Assembly: GCA_030512335.1 (NCBI GenBank)
Contig: JAULSU010000004.1
Location: 4,216,001 to 4,280,000 of the forward strand
Length of the DNA: 64,000 bases
From: Immersiella caudata
Taxonomy: Eukaryota; Ascomycota; Sordariomycetes; Sordariales; Lasiosphaeriaceae
Direction: 5' to 3'
Shown piece by piece: positions 34,790-47,456 of the stretch. Below the pieces are notes generated by a model that was not told where the DNA came from, searched no databases, and saw only the letters and a program-made list of their open reading frames with translations. The position numbers and the translations under genes were made by a program. How positions within the stretch are numbered: the first letter of the stretch is position 1; every line of letters starts with the position of its first letter.

Positions 34790-37700
34790 AAGGGGATTGT
34801 AAAGAGGATCAGAAGTGGGAAGTGGGAGAAGGCAGGGGGTATGCCCATTTGGGCGGTTCGACATACAGCTTCACGTATCGAGATAGAGGTCGGCAACTTG
34901 GTAGCATTCTGAGTGTTCTTGTATATAACTTCAAATCAGTTGGGGCATGGCTCCCAGGACGAAACAAGGTGAGATGGGGAACCCCAGCGAGGAGTTTGAA
35001 TTTCAACGTCAACTACCGTGAAAAGCATTTCAGCAGTACCCAAAGGCGTCTGCTTGGAATTTATTTTATTATCACCCTGCTGGATCAACCTTTCAAGTAC
35101 TTATACTCGAAACGTGGCCTTCTTAATGTAGCCTCCAGTCCCGACCTACTCAAGAACCTAGTAACACGAGATAGTTATCTGCTGGTTATTCTAAGCTACT
35201 CGAGTTTTCTACGGCTTCGTTGAATCTTTGACCTTTTTTCATTTGTTGCATCAGGTGCAGAGAAAGTCATTTGTCGGGCTGAAAGATTTGTTCAACTTGA
35301 CTGGTTATCGTGGAAGCCTCGGGGTCGGTAACAAGAATCCCCGTCACACAATTAGGCCCTCAGAAGGTGATGCCCGATCACGCATGTTGAGATGCTTTTC
35401 ATGTTTTGAATAGAGCCGCGGATGAAACTGATGATGTCGAGGAGCAAGTTGAACAGTAGTCAGACTTCAGCAGTATTTTGCTATCCTCTCGGGCCGAATG
35501 GGTTCGTTGGGGTTTCAGAAGATATCAATACGATGCCTTGGTAAGAGCGTCTCAAGTTGAAGCCTTTGAATATACCCTCAAAGTTAATAGGTAGGCTCTT
35601 GGCGATTCCCCGTTTTGTCTTGACTCTCCTCCACCTCGATTCAATCAAGGAATCCCTTGCATCCTCTGGACTTCAGATGGTCGTTCGCAAGCATCCCTTC
35701 ATCCGTAGCTTGCTCACCGCCAAGGCATGACGTTCTGGATCCCAAGTGGCACTACTCTAAGAGCTGTCTCCAGATACGGACAATGCGCTTCAGCATCATT
35801 GGCGGAAGATTTTACAATGACTATCCTGGCAACAGTGTGCGAGCGTCCAAAGGCCGAAACGGGTTTCAACAATGCAAGTGACTGCGGGGACCTTTTATGC
35901 TTGTTACACGGATCTCCCGCCATCCCACCAAACCCCCACCCAAGCTACGACGCGGTGCTATGATTCCGGGGGTGGCGATCGGATGGTGATGAGGCTCAAG
36001 TTGAGTGTCAAGGGGATGGAGTTGCAATCCGTTGGACCCTGGTCCTGGGTGCTGCCAGGCGGATAAGGCGTTGGCGATGTTACCGGATTGTGGGGGTGCG
36101 CCAGCAGCAGAACGGACGACGGGAAAGGCTTGATGGTGCCATGTTGTGGCTAGCATCGTCAGTTCAGGGTCGCGCGTTGGGCGGGCCGCAGTGGCTGGCA
36201 TCAGGCAGGGCCTGCACGGCAGTCGAGACCGGCTCCAAAGGCTCGGGATGGAGAGAAGATCGTGGCTGGCGAAGGCTGCGAACGGCTTCTTCAGACGGGA
36301 TCTGCGCCGGTAGAATTCGTCGAAGGGCGGCTCAGCAGCTTCTACTGAATGGCCCGTGATCCGCAGACGTGGGACGCACCCGGTGTCCGAGAGCTGCCAG
36401 TCGCTTGCCGCCTGTTCGTCTGGAATCAGACGACGGAAGATCATGAGCGCTTGGTGGGTGCCACAACAGGATTTGGGGCTAGGCGACGGCGGGCGGCTTC
36501 CGCGTCGGATTTGACGATTTGCAGCCCCAACACCACATTTGCTGCTCAGCTTCCGCGCCCCTGAGAGCAGGCGAGGTCGCGGACCGAACAGCCTGGGCTC
36601 AGTGGGAGCGGGTACATGGTGGGGCTGTTGAGTGAAACACGAACGCTGGCCCTTCATCTGCAGTCCACACCCCCTTTTCACAGCAGCTTCCGTAACCGCC
36701 ACCTGAGCCACAGGGTGATCAGAGGCGGCAGCAATCAAGCTGCACGGTTCTGCGCTTGGGGCCGAATGTCGAACGCTGATGTTCCACAACTGCCGGTGCC
36801 GTTTGCCAGATCTTCAGATGGCCTTTCATCTGCACTGCAAGTTGCTGCCTGTGGAGGGAGATGGCAGGTGCGACAGCGCTGGAATTTGGCTATCGATAAG
36901 GACAACTTGAACTTGGTCCGTGCTCTTCAACTCGGTTGATCGCGCTGAGACGCGGGAGCAGCTCTCCATTTTGCGCATCGCATAAGCGGCTGAAGAGAAT
37001 GATGTTCTGATCAGCTAGCGAGTGTCCTCGATAAATTATTCGTGATGGGCGCTTCTAGTATAGATAGTTGGCTTGGAAAGGCCGTTCGCCAGTTGCCAGT
37101 TGAAGCGCTTCACCACTTTGATTTTGGCTTGTTGAGGTCTAGCGCGGCCCCCGAGCACGTCCCAAGAGAGACAACGACCAACGAACCGGCGACTTACAAC
37201 CATCGACGGCGACGCGGTAGCGGGCCTACACACCCTCTACAGCGTGCTGGGGGCCAGTCGACACGACCAAGTTGGGGGTGCTGTCGCGCGAGCGGACGAG
37301 GTTGGCTGCCATATGCTGGCAACACTTCACCCAACCACACCCAACCACACGGACCTTTTGCCGATGGTTGAAGTCACCATCTCCATTCAATCTCGCTGTC
37401 AAGTGGTCGCTGAAGCGGTCGCGACCAATAGAACCGGCCTCCTATATTGCCGTTGCTGATTACAGTCAACAAACAAAACCGGTTCCGCCATCGCATATGA
37501 GATTTACCTTATAAGCCAGGCCCTCGCTTTCTGACGTCCTTTGCAACCACGGAATGCGGTTCATCGCTCGCCGTGCCCACTGCTACTCTGTCAACTTCAA
37601 TACCTGAGCACGGTCCCTGGTTCAAATTCAACGGGCGCATGCACGCTGGGCTTGGTCAAACCACCACTGTCGACGATCTGACGAGGGCCCACATTACCGC

Positions 37701-37845
37701 TTACATCCCGGAATTCCAACGACGTGGAAGCCGAGAGAGGAGCAGTCGGGGATATTAGAGGAGCCAAAGAACGTCACAACAACGAGCTTGTGATTCTGTT
37801 GGAAGGGAACTAACTCGGAGTCAGCCGACTGCAGCACTCTACCCA
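34790..37845. other. 3-kb gene-free region
   Basis: The longest gap in the window, between the receptor gene and the coiled-coil protein gene. About 34.95-35.6 kb is relatively AT-rich; the rest is GC-rich. A 307-codon open frame on the minus strand (35866-36789) has no recognisable domain and Pro/Ser/Arg-rich composition, so I do not call it. The region may be an extended promoter or host a non-coding transcript, but nothing direct shows this. Confidence 0.45.
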
Positions 37846-40490
37846 ATGATGTGGGACAAACCGAAGCCACCCGCCTCGCAACGGGCGAGGGCAGTTGGCA
37901 GTCGTCTCGACGAAAGGATATCGGCCTTCCAGAACGCTGCCAACAAACCCGCCGCCCGAGGATACAGCTACTCTATCAAAGGCGGCCCGCCCCCGCCACG
38001 CCCGCCGCGCGAATTTATCGAGTCGCAATAGTAAGTCCTGTCATCTGGTCTCACACAAGCTTAAATAAATCCCGGTGCAACCTCATGTGCTCGTCGCTCG
38101 GAGGCTTGCTTGTGCTTCGCAAGCCAGGTGCCCCGCGGTAGGGTACCATTTTGGGCAAGCGACCCTGTTGCGACTTACAGCCCTGCCACGCCAGCTGCCT
38201 CTCACTTGGCCCCATGGTGTTCCTGCATTCAAGGGAAACGGCCTCGTCATACCCATTCCACATTCCTGCATTCTCCCTCCATCCCTTCTATTCTTGTTTC
38301 GAACATTTTTCGTCGCGACACATCTTTTCCTCTGCTCTTCTGCGCGACCCTCTCCCTTTTTCTGCCGGAGGACGCGATAGTTTTACTGACGCCTTTTTCG
38401 TCTGATCTTACAGCGATTCCGCCCCGCCTGTCCAGCAACCACCGCCGCGAAATCCAAATCGCATTGCGCTGCGAGCCTCCAATTTCCGCCCGCCGTCATC
38501 GATTTATTCGCAGCATTTCCCCCCATCACCCACTCAACCCGCAAAGCTGGCTGCACAGTACGGTCAGAGACATGGCTTGGGGGAGATCTCACCGCCGAGC
38601 TCCCCCGAGCCAGACCACAGCGGACGTTTCGCCCGTAGCGTCTCTCCCATTGAGGACGACCGCTTCGCAAACAGATTCAATGGGAGCTCGTCTCGAAATG
38701 CCCGGCCAGGTCGTATGACTCCGCAGGAGAATAGGCCGCCTTCTCAGACCCAAAACAGGCCACCCTCCCAGAACGCAAACCGGCAGGGTTCAAACATCCC
38801 CATGATGCGGAGGGCCCGCCGACAGCGGTCGGATGCAGCACTTCGCGAGGCGCATTCCAAGGAGCGTTTGCCGCCGAACCAGCAACCCCAGAAACCCCAG
38901 AACCCCCAGGATGCTCCGCAAGACGGCCCTCGATGGGATCCACTCACTGGGGAGCGGACAACGAGGCCCCATGGACGCCCGTCGCAGGTGAAGCCCGCCG
39001 AGTTTGTCAATGGACTGGGCGTGACGGGGCAGGCATCATCCCCACCCCAGAGGACCGCGCCTGCGCCAGTGACATTCGGCGACCGGGTCCGAAGAATGGC
39101 GAAAATGGCCGGGCCCAAGGACACTGAGGAGGATCCGGCAGCCGGCGCATTTGCATCGAGCCGGCCCGGATGGCGGGGTGCCAGTGGTCGAACGGCCATC
39201 ATCGACCCTGTGATGGATGATCCCGAAGTAGCACCCTTGAAAGTCCCCGAGCGGAGCAACAAGAGAGTCGTGTCGCCCAGCTCGGCCACCGCGCCCAAGC
39301 CCAGTTTTATGGGGAATTTCTTGCGACGGGGACAGACACCCCCTGTCAGTCCTGGGTATGAAACAGGTGGTGAAGCTCCGCCACAAGACACTATCAGACA
39401 GGTTGTGCCATCATCCCAGCTGTCGCCGGCCGAGCCCATCCCGAGCCCAAAAGACGAGCAAATTGTTGCGGCCTCACCAATGCCCCTAAATACACCAGGA
39501 GCCCCCGGGCGAGCCGCAAGGGAACTCACCCGCGACGTTCTCACCAGCATCAGCGCCAACTCGTCCAACTCCCCGCAGCCCGGAGGTGCCAACTTGCAAG
39601 GAAAGTCGACGCCGATTAGGAGAAAGCCGGCTGCGAATGCGGGACATCATCCCCAGGAATCAATTTCTTCAGTTTATTCTCAGCAGTCTGATGCGCCACC
39701 GCAGCCTCCTGCTCACAGCCCCAACGCCACCACCCTCCCGCCAAGTGATGCTTGGGCACAACCACCATCTCGTTTCAGCGTAACGACGTACGCGACGAGC
39801 GCCAACGGCACTCCCCGTGAGTCTCTCGACGACTTTGCACACAATCACCCTCCAGTGCCGAGCATGCCATCGGCATTCAAGGAGAGCCCCAAGCTCAAGC
39901 AGGAGTCCGTCATGGATAGGAGGCGACCTAAGCTCGATACATCGTACGATGATGGTGCTCGCACAGCGAGCCCAGTTGTGATTTCCCTGAAGGACGAGTT
40001 TGTCTCGTCTCCGCTCCGATATGGAAACGAGTCGCAGGCCGCGCGTGATCGAAAGGCGGCGGCGACTGGCAACTATCCGAATCCCGCGGTTACCCGGGCT
40101 CGTACGACTGGCGAGCGCCCCACCTCTAGCTCAAGCATCAATAAGATGCTCCCTCCTGTGCCGCCCGAGACATCCGCAGGCGAGGCTAGAGACCGCGTCG
40201 GCCTCCTCAATGCTCAGCTTCAAGCCCTCGCCAACCGTCGCATCAACATCAACCGCTCCATCAAGCAGATGACAGAGCTGATGCCGACTGACAATGTGTT
40301 GGACAGTATGGATGTAATCCGCAAGCGCGAGGTTGAGAAACGCAAGGTCGAGGTGCTGAAGCAGGAATTGGCCGAGGTGCAGCGTGAAGAGTACGAACTT
40401 GGGCTCAAATTACATCGTGCGTATAAGCGTTTGGACCGGGACGCCGACTACGAGCCGACTACGCTTTGGGTGCGGAGAGTGACGGGCTGA
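37846..40490 (+). CDS. Unknown fungal protein with C-terminal coiled coil
   Basis: I do not recognise a named family. Exons 37846-38030 and 38414-40490 around a 383-bp intron (long for this window) give 753 residues. The N-terminus MMWDKPKPPASQRARAVGSR is basic with a Pro-rich patch (GGPPPPRPPREF). The middle is disordered, rich in Pro, Ser, Gln and Asn, with repeats such as RPPSQTQN / RPPSQNAN and a WDPLTGE motif. The last ~100 residues look structured: RVGLLNAQLQALANRRININRSIKQM is followed by a charged coiled coil and ends YEPTTLWVRRVTG. The conserved tail and basic PxxP-rich head suggest an adaptor of signalling or polarity, but that is a guess. Confidence 0.78.
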
Positions 40491-41847
40491 GAATTCGCAT
40501 TGACAAGACTTGCTACTTCCGGGAAAATGAATTAGTGGTTTGCTTTTGAGCGACGGAGTTTACATGGCGGTAGGGATAGGAGGTTTGCTTTACTTCCTAA
40601 AAGGAGAATCTTACACATTTTGCTTCTCGCGGCTGTCTGGGTGGTATCATTTGCCGCCTACTGGCATTGGCATTTCTTAAGTTTGTGGGAAGAACATGGC
40701 GAAGGATGAGGCAGCTTCTAGGATGGTATGGATGGACTGTCTGGATATTGTCGTGTTGCGCTAGATCGGTATTCCGTAGTGCTAATGGCAAGTGGCCGCG
40801 GCCGGGTGAAGGTTAACTCTTGCCCTACCATCCGGTTACCTGTCTGGCTTGTAGAACGTCGCCTCTGAGGTGGAGACAATTTCCAATGGATGGCAAATCA
40901 CGGATATGCACAGAACGCGACGACTGCTAGGGTATTCTCATCTTTGAAATATCATCTTGCCACCTAATACTGAAGTGGCTAACCCCCAACATATATATAC
41001 ATCCAGAATCCTGGAATGATGCGTCTCTGCGAGAGCCTCTCTACATGTAGGTGAATAACCCCCAAACGCCGCTCTTTCGTCCCTTCCATGGGATCGCAGG
41101 GTGAAAAAAGCTGTAACACAACGCAGAGCAGAATTCACCGTCTCATTTCATTTGTCGTCTTGCCCCCCTCCATACCTTTTCCCCGCTTCCCGAAATGAAA
41201 TGTTTATCTCGCTGCCGTCCATCGTTTTTTTTCTGAAATTCTCAAGCCGGCGCCGAATGGTCGTCTAGAAAGGGGTATTATGACCGCGGTGAGTTATTTG
41301 TTGAAATAAAAAAGGGTACAAGTCAAATATCTGATAGAGCAGATGCGCTAGGCTGTGAGAATGCAAATGCTTTCGCGGTACAGCAGCCAAGCGTGTTGTC
41401 TTTGAAGCGGGACGCCCTCATCGCTTTGCCATGTTCTGTCTGGTATTCGGCCGTCTGACGAGCTACCAGTCACGACTTCGCGGAGGCGCCGAGAAGTAGA
41501 TGTCGCATTAGGCCCCGTTGCCTGCAACCGGAGAGGAGGGGGAGTATTATTCGAGAAGCGAAGCAAATGCCAGCAAAAGGAATGAAAACAATTGACGGCT
41601 ATGGGTTCATTGAGTCGCGAGATGAGGCCCTTGCAGATTTGGAGCCTGGGGAGCCACTGGAGGGTTGTCCCAGTCCCTTGGAGGCAGCAGAAGGGCTAGC
41701 TAGTGGCGACTACTTCGGCGGTCGACCGCGTTGCTTTGGGGTGGCGGAAACTTCGCTGGCCAAAAACGATTTAGGCGGTCGTCCACGTTTCGGTCGCAGG
41801 CTGCCATGGAGGTTGCTGTTGTTGTTATTGGGTCGGAGTGTGTCCTC
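40491..41847. other. Convergent gap between coiled-coil and zinc-finger genes
   Basis: 1.36 kb between two stop codons. A 94-codon plus-strand frame at 41567 is antisense to the end of the next gene and is not supported. Confidence 0.5.
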
Positions 41848-44800
41848 CTAAGACATCACAGCCGCCCCACCTCTGTGTGGTGTCAAGCTCTTGCGCATTT
41901 GTTGAGGCGGTAGAGTGGACGGTATATCCTCATCATCCGAGGAGTCAGAGGAATCATCAATTCTGATGGGCTGGGTGGTTGGCGGCGCTGCGGCTGTGTT
42001 TTCCCGGTGAGCGTCACCACTGGGCGTGCCAGAGCTCGCCGGGCTCGGCCGTTCGGGGGTGCCATTCACAGAGGTTTGCGTCGGCTCGTGGGTTTCGACA
42101 CGGGCCTTCGCCTCCTCGTAGACCTTGGCTGGCTGGGACGGAGGGGGCAGAGTGGGGTCATGGGTGGCAGCAGTCGCCGTCGCGCCTAATAGACCTCCGC
42201 CTATTTGGTCTACCGACAGGGCTTTCCGAGTCGGTGTGTCGTCAGCTCCCGATTTGTAAGGTGTATGAAACCCTCCCGCTTCGTCCATACGGCGTCGCTT
42301 CGCATCGTGCTCTTCCCAGACGCTGCTTGCTCTGGGCGTGTTCGCGGCGACCCAGCCACTAGAGCCCGTGGGACGGACACCCGACTCTATTCTCGAAGCA
42401 GGGCTTGAACTGACGCCACTGACACCCGTCAGAGCGCCAATAGCTGCTCTTGCCTTCTCCCTCTCTGCCCGCTCTGCGCGCTTGATACCTAGTCGCTCCT
42501 TCTCCGCTTGGATTTCCGCCTTAGTTCGCCGCTCACGGAGACGAACACCATACTTCTTCCTGATCATGGATTGTTTCGTCCCAAAGCTGTTTCGGAGGCC
42601 TTCGATCTTCTGGCGGCGAACGTTCTCGTCTGGATATTGCTCTGCTTCCTTGAACCTGGGCGCATACTTGGCCTCCGCATCTGCGAGCTCTGCATTCATC
42701 TTGGCGAGGTCTTCTGGGGTGAGGTGAGCGTATGGATCGGCTGGATTAGGGGAACCTGTCGGAGTGGCGACAACCGATGCAGCCCGCCTCGACACAGACT
42801 GTACTTGCGTCGGAGTGGACTGAGGCTGCGGTTGCTGCACTTGGTACCCGTTGGGACCTGGTGTTTGCATAGATGGAAGAATCGTGACTGGGGTGCCCTG
42901 GGGAATCGGCGCTGCTCTTGGAGGCCTTCCGGGACCACGGGGCGTCTTCGATGGGTAACCACCGCAAATTCGACTGTTCTCGTGTGCTTGACGTTCTTCC
43001 TCACTGGTAAACCCCTGGCCACAAGGCCCGCAAGCATGCTTGAATCCTTCGGAGGTCGGCGGCTGCACGCTGCAGACGTTGTTCCTCACATGCTACGATT
43101 TGGCTGTCAGCGCTGGCACAGTGTAGCGGTCATGGGAAGTGTCTACTTACGTAGTTGTAGGCCTCCAGATAGCCGAATGTCCGGAAGCATCTACCACATT
43201 GCGACGTTTGGGCGGCAGGACTGTATGATTGGGATGGTTGAGGGGGTGGGTTTGGTCGTTGCTGGGCAAAGGTGGCGGCAGTCGCAGGGCCGGCGCCTGG
43301 GAACGCCTCTTGTGGTATCACCCGCTCGTGATGGTCTTCTTGAACAACATCGCTTGGGTCGTAACCGAGACGCTCAGCTTTTGCGAGGGCGTTGATTAAT
43401 GGCTTTGCCTCGATAGTGAGAAGACGCTTTTCCAGGCACTTGTCCAGAAAGCTGTCGCTGGCTTTGGCGAGGATGCGGTCCACCACGGCGTCAAGATCTG
43501 AGACGGTGAAGTGATCGATGAGATCGTCTCTTGACTCGGTGACCATCTTGCGCCCAAAGTCCTTTACCGCGCGGCGAGTTATGGATGGAAGCGCGTGATG
43601 GATTGAGGCGTTGAGCTGAGAATAGGTTAGAAATGCACACCCCCCAATGACAGAGTCGATGTTGTTCAGAGGCTGATGAGCTGTGTTGTAGGGTTGGCCG
43701 ATGAAGAGCCAGACAGGTAGGGTTGGAGGCAGCGAGGTAAAAGTTCCAAAAAAATAAATAAAGAAAAGCGGAAAGAGCGTTGTGTTTGTCTCTTTCTTTT
43801 ATTTCGTCTTGCTGACTTCGCACTCGCGATGTCGTCGGCGGCCACGATGTGTTCCTCTCCAGCCTCATCACTCCATCGGGAACATGACATGGTGATGCGC
43901 GGAGTAATTTCTGCAACCCCATTCGAAAGACAGAACGAAGGGACAATTGACTTACGATAAAAGCTTGGTGAAATTCGGAACCGAGAAGACATTTTTCCCA
44001 GTTGTCGCGGATGACGCGACGGACCGACTCAGGAAGGCTCTGCTGGACGGCGAAGACCATGCGTTGACAGTCGTCGTTGAACTTGGGGTTGATGCGGGCA
44101 TAGTCGGGGGTTGGCGACGGGAAACCTGTAGACCGCGAATTACCCGACTGCGCCTGGGCAGCTCGGCGGCTGGGCGGGTCCATGATGATGGGTTTGTTAG
44201 CGATAGCGGCGCCGGCATGGATGGCGAGGGTCCTGGCAGACGGAAGGGGCTGCGACGACGCCGGGGGCGGGACGTGATGCAGCGGAGGGAGCGCGCCCGG
44301 CGGCAGCGATGCGGGCAGCGACGTGAAGGGCGGGGGCGGTTGACGCGGCGGCGCCGGCGCGGGGGGAGTGTGGTGTCGCTGCTGATGCGGCGGCAGGTGG
44401 TGCTGCTGATGTTGGTGGTGTTGCGAAAGCGGCAGGGAGTGCGGTTGCGGGTGTTGGTGGTGCGCTAGCGGTGGAAGCGGATCGGCGCGGTGCTGCGGCG
44501 GCTGATGGTGCTGCGGCTGGTGGTTTTGGTGCGAAGATGGCGGGAGTTGTTGGTGCTGTTGTGGAGGTGGATGCGGATGCGGATACTGTGTTTGGGTTTG
44601 GTGCTGCTGCGACACAGGCAGCGGAGGCGGCGGGAGTGGCAGTTGGGTCGCTTGTGCCGATGCGGGCGCTGGCTCTTGCGATCGAACAACTTTGCCGGGC
44701 TGGGCCAGGCCGCCGCCGTCGTATTGAACAGTTATCGGGTCTCGCCACCTCCAGTGCTCTTTTGCGCGGCTGGCATTGTTAGTGCCTGCCACGGCATTGA

Positions 44801-45185
44801 CGGCTACACTGGCACTGGCATTCAGACTGGCGTCTGCGATTTGCGACAATGGGAGCATAGACGTGTGGCCGTTGACCACCTGCACCGTCGGCGTTGAGGG
44901 ATGCGAGGGATGAGACAAAGGCGTCCCGGACCGTGTCGCGGGGCTTGCCGCCGTGGACTGCCCGAGCTGGGCGCCGGGCACGACACCATTCGAGCTTTGG
45001 TGTCCAGCGGGGAGCGGGGATGGTGGCGGTTGAGCTTCCGACACGGCCGGGCTTGGCCCTCCCGTTTGGCCCTGTTGCTGTTGCTGTTGCTGCTGCTGCT
45101 GCTGCTCCGGTTCCCGTTTGAGGTTTTCCAACGGCGGCACGGGGGGTGACCTGACCGCCGTCTGCTCCACGCCCTCCATCTCCAT
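41848..45185 (-). CDS. Large Gln/His/Pro-rich C2HC zinc-finger protein
   Basis: A 979-residue nuclear-looking protein without a name I can give. Exons 43956-45185, 43151-43615 and 41848-43092 are all phase 0; intron 1 is 340 bp. The first 350 residues are disordered: a run of 11 Gln, then long Gln/His/Pro tracts. A helical domain at about 370-500 (INPKFNDDCQRMVFAVQQSLPESVRRVIRDNWEKCLLG ... split here in prose) is conserved-looking and continues over the first splice. Two zinc-finger-like motifs follow: CGRCFRTF...YHVRNNVC (completed by splicing intron 2) and CGPCGQGF...HENSRIC. The C-terminal half has a charged helix (KAEIQAEKERLGIKRAERAEREKAR) and an acidic Ser/Asp end. A transcription or chromatin role is inferred. 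Confidence 0.8.
45073..45107 (-). repeat. CAG/CAA repeat encoding polyglutamine
   Basis: A trinucleotide run on the coding (minus) strand encoding 11 consecutive Gln near the N-terminus of the zinc-finger protein. Mixed CAG and CAA codons are visible, which should limit slippage. Confidence 0.8.
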
Positions 45186-47456
45186 CGTGGCCAGCAGCGT
45201 AGGTGTTGCTTTTTTTTCTTCTTTGTGTCTTGTCAGGTCGATGCCGCGTGTTTTGTTTTTCTTCCAGGTCTTCAAGCCCGTAGGTTGGCTTGCCCTGCTG
45301 GTGCACTTTGGTTGCCCACTAGGGGTCACTGCGGGCGCCCAGACATGTGCGTTCAGCCTCGTGTTTTCAGATGCAAAGTCGAGAGCTAGGCCGCATGCCA
45401 GGGTGCTGCAGTGTCGTTCTTGAGGAAGTTGATGAAAAGCTGGAAATGGGGAAAGGTAGACGAAAGCAGATAGAAGCACAACCTTGCATCGGCATTTGCA
45501 GACACCGGCAGCCTTTCAGGGTAGGTAGCATGGAGGCCTTCGCCAGGCAATCCGTGGTAAGTTATGATCGAATGGGGTTCGGTCAGGGGAGGCTAAGGTG
45601 TAAGTAGCGTCGCTACTCGGCGTACCATTTTCTTTTTAGAAAAACTTTTTTCTTCTCAGGTAAGCTGGCTTCGGTTAAAATGGATGGGCGCACTTATTTA
45701 ATAAAAAGATTAACAAGCTCAATTAAACTTAGGCCACGAATCCGGCTAGCTTCCGAGATTTATATTTGCTAAGCAGTACAAGGAGCTACCTATCCTCGTC
45801 AGTGCCCTTCTACCATTCGTCCCCAGGGCCTTGTCGTATGCTCCGCCCGAACTCAAAAGCATCACTTCTTCTCGTTCTTCTTTTTTCTCCGGCCATATCC
45901 CCTGCTTTACGCCACGACCCCGTGGACCCCCTTGACCTGCGCACGCTTTTAAAACCGGCCGGTACCAAGTGGAAAAATCTTCCATCGCCTTCTGCGGGAT
46001 CCACGTCTCGGTCTTGATGACGATCATCTCCACACCGGAGAATCTGCCTGGGGGCCCCGGCCGTCACCAAAAACGTGGCATGTTTGGCTTGCGGCTGCAG
46101 GCCCGCGACTGGCAACCTCTGCGCCCAGCGACAACATGCTCCACATATTGTCCCTACTATATAGATCCAAAGTCGCACGCAGGCTGGAGACGTGTTTGCC
46201 CAGGATGACCGTGGCATACGACGGCGTGTGACCGAGCATCGAAATGGAAAAACAAGCCGTGCAGGGAAGGTTGTCAGCTCTGGACGGCAGCAGACCACCT
46301 AGATGAAAAACCTGGAACCCCCCATCCCATCAGCAAGCACCAAGCAGCAAGCAGCAGCATTGGACAGGCAGAGATTGGACGGAAAGGCAGAAGGAAGCAC
46401 ACGACAACGACGACGAGCCACTCGCCAGGCTGCTGCCGAACTCGGTTGCCGTATCCGTTGGCCGTGGTTGGTTCCAGCGCCCGTGGCTACGCAGTATGGT
46501 CAACGGTCTCGACTGCCTGGCCGGGGGCTCGACGTTGGGTCTTGTCTCATGTGCTGAAACGCAAAACACATGCTAAATAATATCTGCACCCTCCGCCGCT
46601 CGCATCCACGGCCTCCCATTCGCGCGCACAGTCCGAGCATGAAATAACGACGCGCACGGGGCCGGGTACGAAATCTCGACTGGGAAGGTACCAAAAGTCC
46701 AGTTAATTTATTATAGCTTCCCCACGGCCGATTCGCGCATTATCATCACGGCCGTTGGTAGGCTTATCATACTAAACCCAACATGCCGCCCTGCCATGCC
46801 GTGCCGTTCGGCCATATCGCTGCGTCGTCCATGGCCGGCACCGCACCAAGCCCCATGAGAGAAGAAGGCTGGTTAATATCATCGGCGGCGTTGCACACTG
46901 CACAGTACAGGAAAGTCGGCCAGCCGCTGAGCAAAGTACCTCCCTTTTACGTAAATTGCTTTCCGCCAGCGCGGAACCCCGTCATTGTCATCTGCGACAC
47001 CAGACCCCATCGTCTGAACGGCAGCAGCAGCAGTGAGGTGCCGGGTAAATGCGTCAGACGTATCAAAGATGGCGTGTAACGCAGCGCGGCGGCTCTTGGT
47101 GACAATACGCCGACATAAGCTCAATAAATAGAAAAAGGGCCTTATTAGCATACATACATCTGCGGCAGACCGGACAAGGTAGCTCGCCAACTACCCTCTG
47201 TTACACCAGGCCTGCCCTGCTCGACCAGGCAAAATAGCCCGTCGACCTCCTGCAAGTGAGATATGCAGGTGTGGAGTCTCGACGTGGGCAAGCGCAGCGA
47301 GGCTCACCGTCCCCGGGATAGCTCCCGCGCAGCCATTGGGCGGCTCTTCTCAAGGAACAAAAGACGCTGCATGTGTGCACCCCCATCCCACCCGCGAGTT
47401 CTCCGTAGGTCCCCGCGGCCGAGCTGACTGGCATCTGAGCTATCAGATCGGCCCTC
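45186..47456. other. 2.3-kb intergenic region upstream of the zinc-finger gene
   Basis: It holds the long leader and promoter of the zinc-finger gene on the left and the 3' side of the annexin gene on the right. The zinc-finger reading frame stays open for another 98 codons upstream but without an ATG. Other frames show no motifs. Confidence 0.5.

Noticed and set aside
35866..36789. 307-codon minus-strand frame as a gene
   Set aside because: Length alone is suggestive, but the translation is Pro/Ser/Arg-rich with no motif, and I see no supporting splice structure; kept only as part of a low-interest finding.
44197..44897. Long frames on both strands over the Gln/His-rich head of the zinc-finger protein (183, 135 and 103 codons)
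   Set aside because: They are frame shadows of a CAG/CAC/CCG-rich repeat; only the frame joined to the zinc fingers gives a coherent protein.
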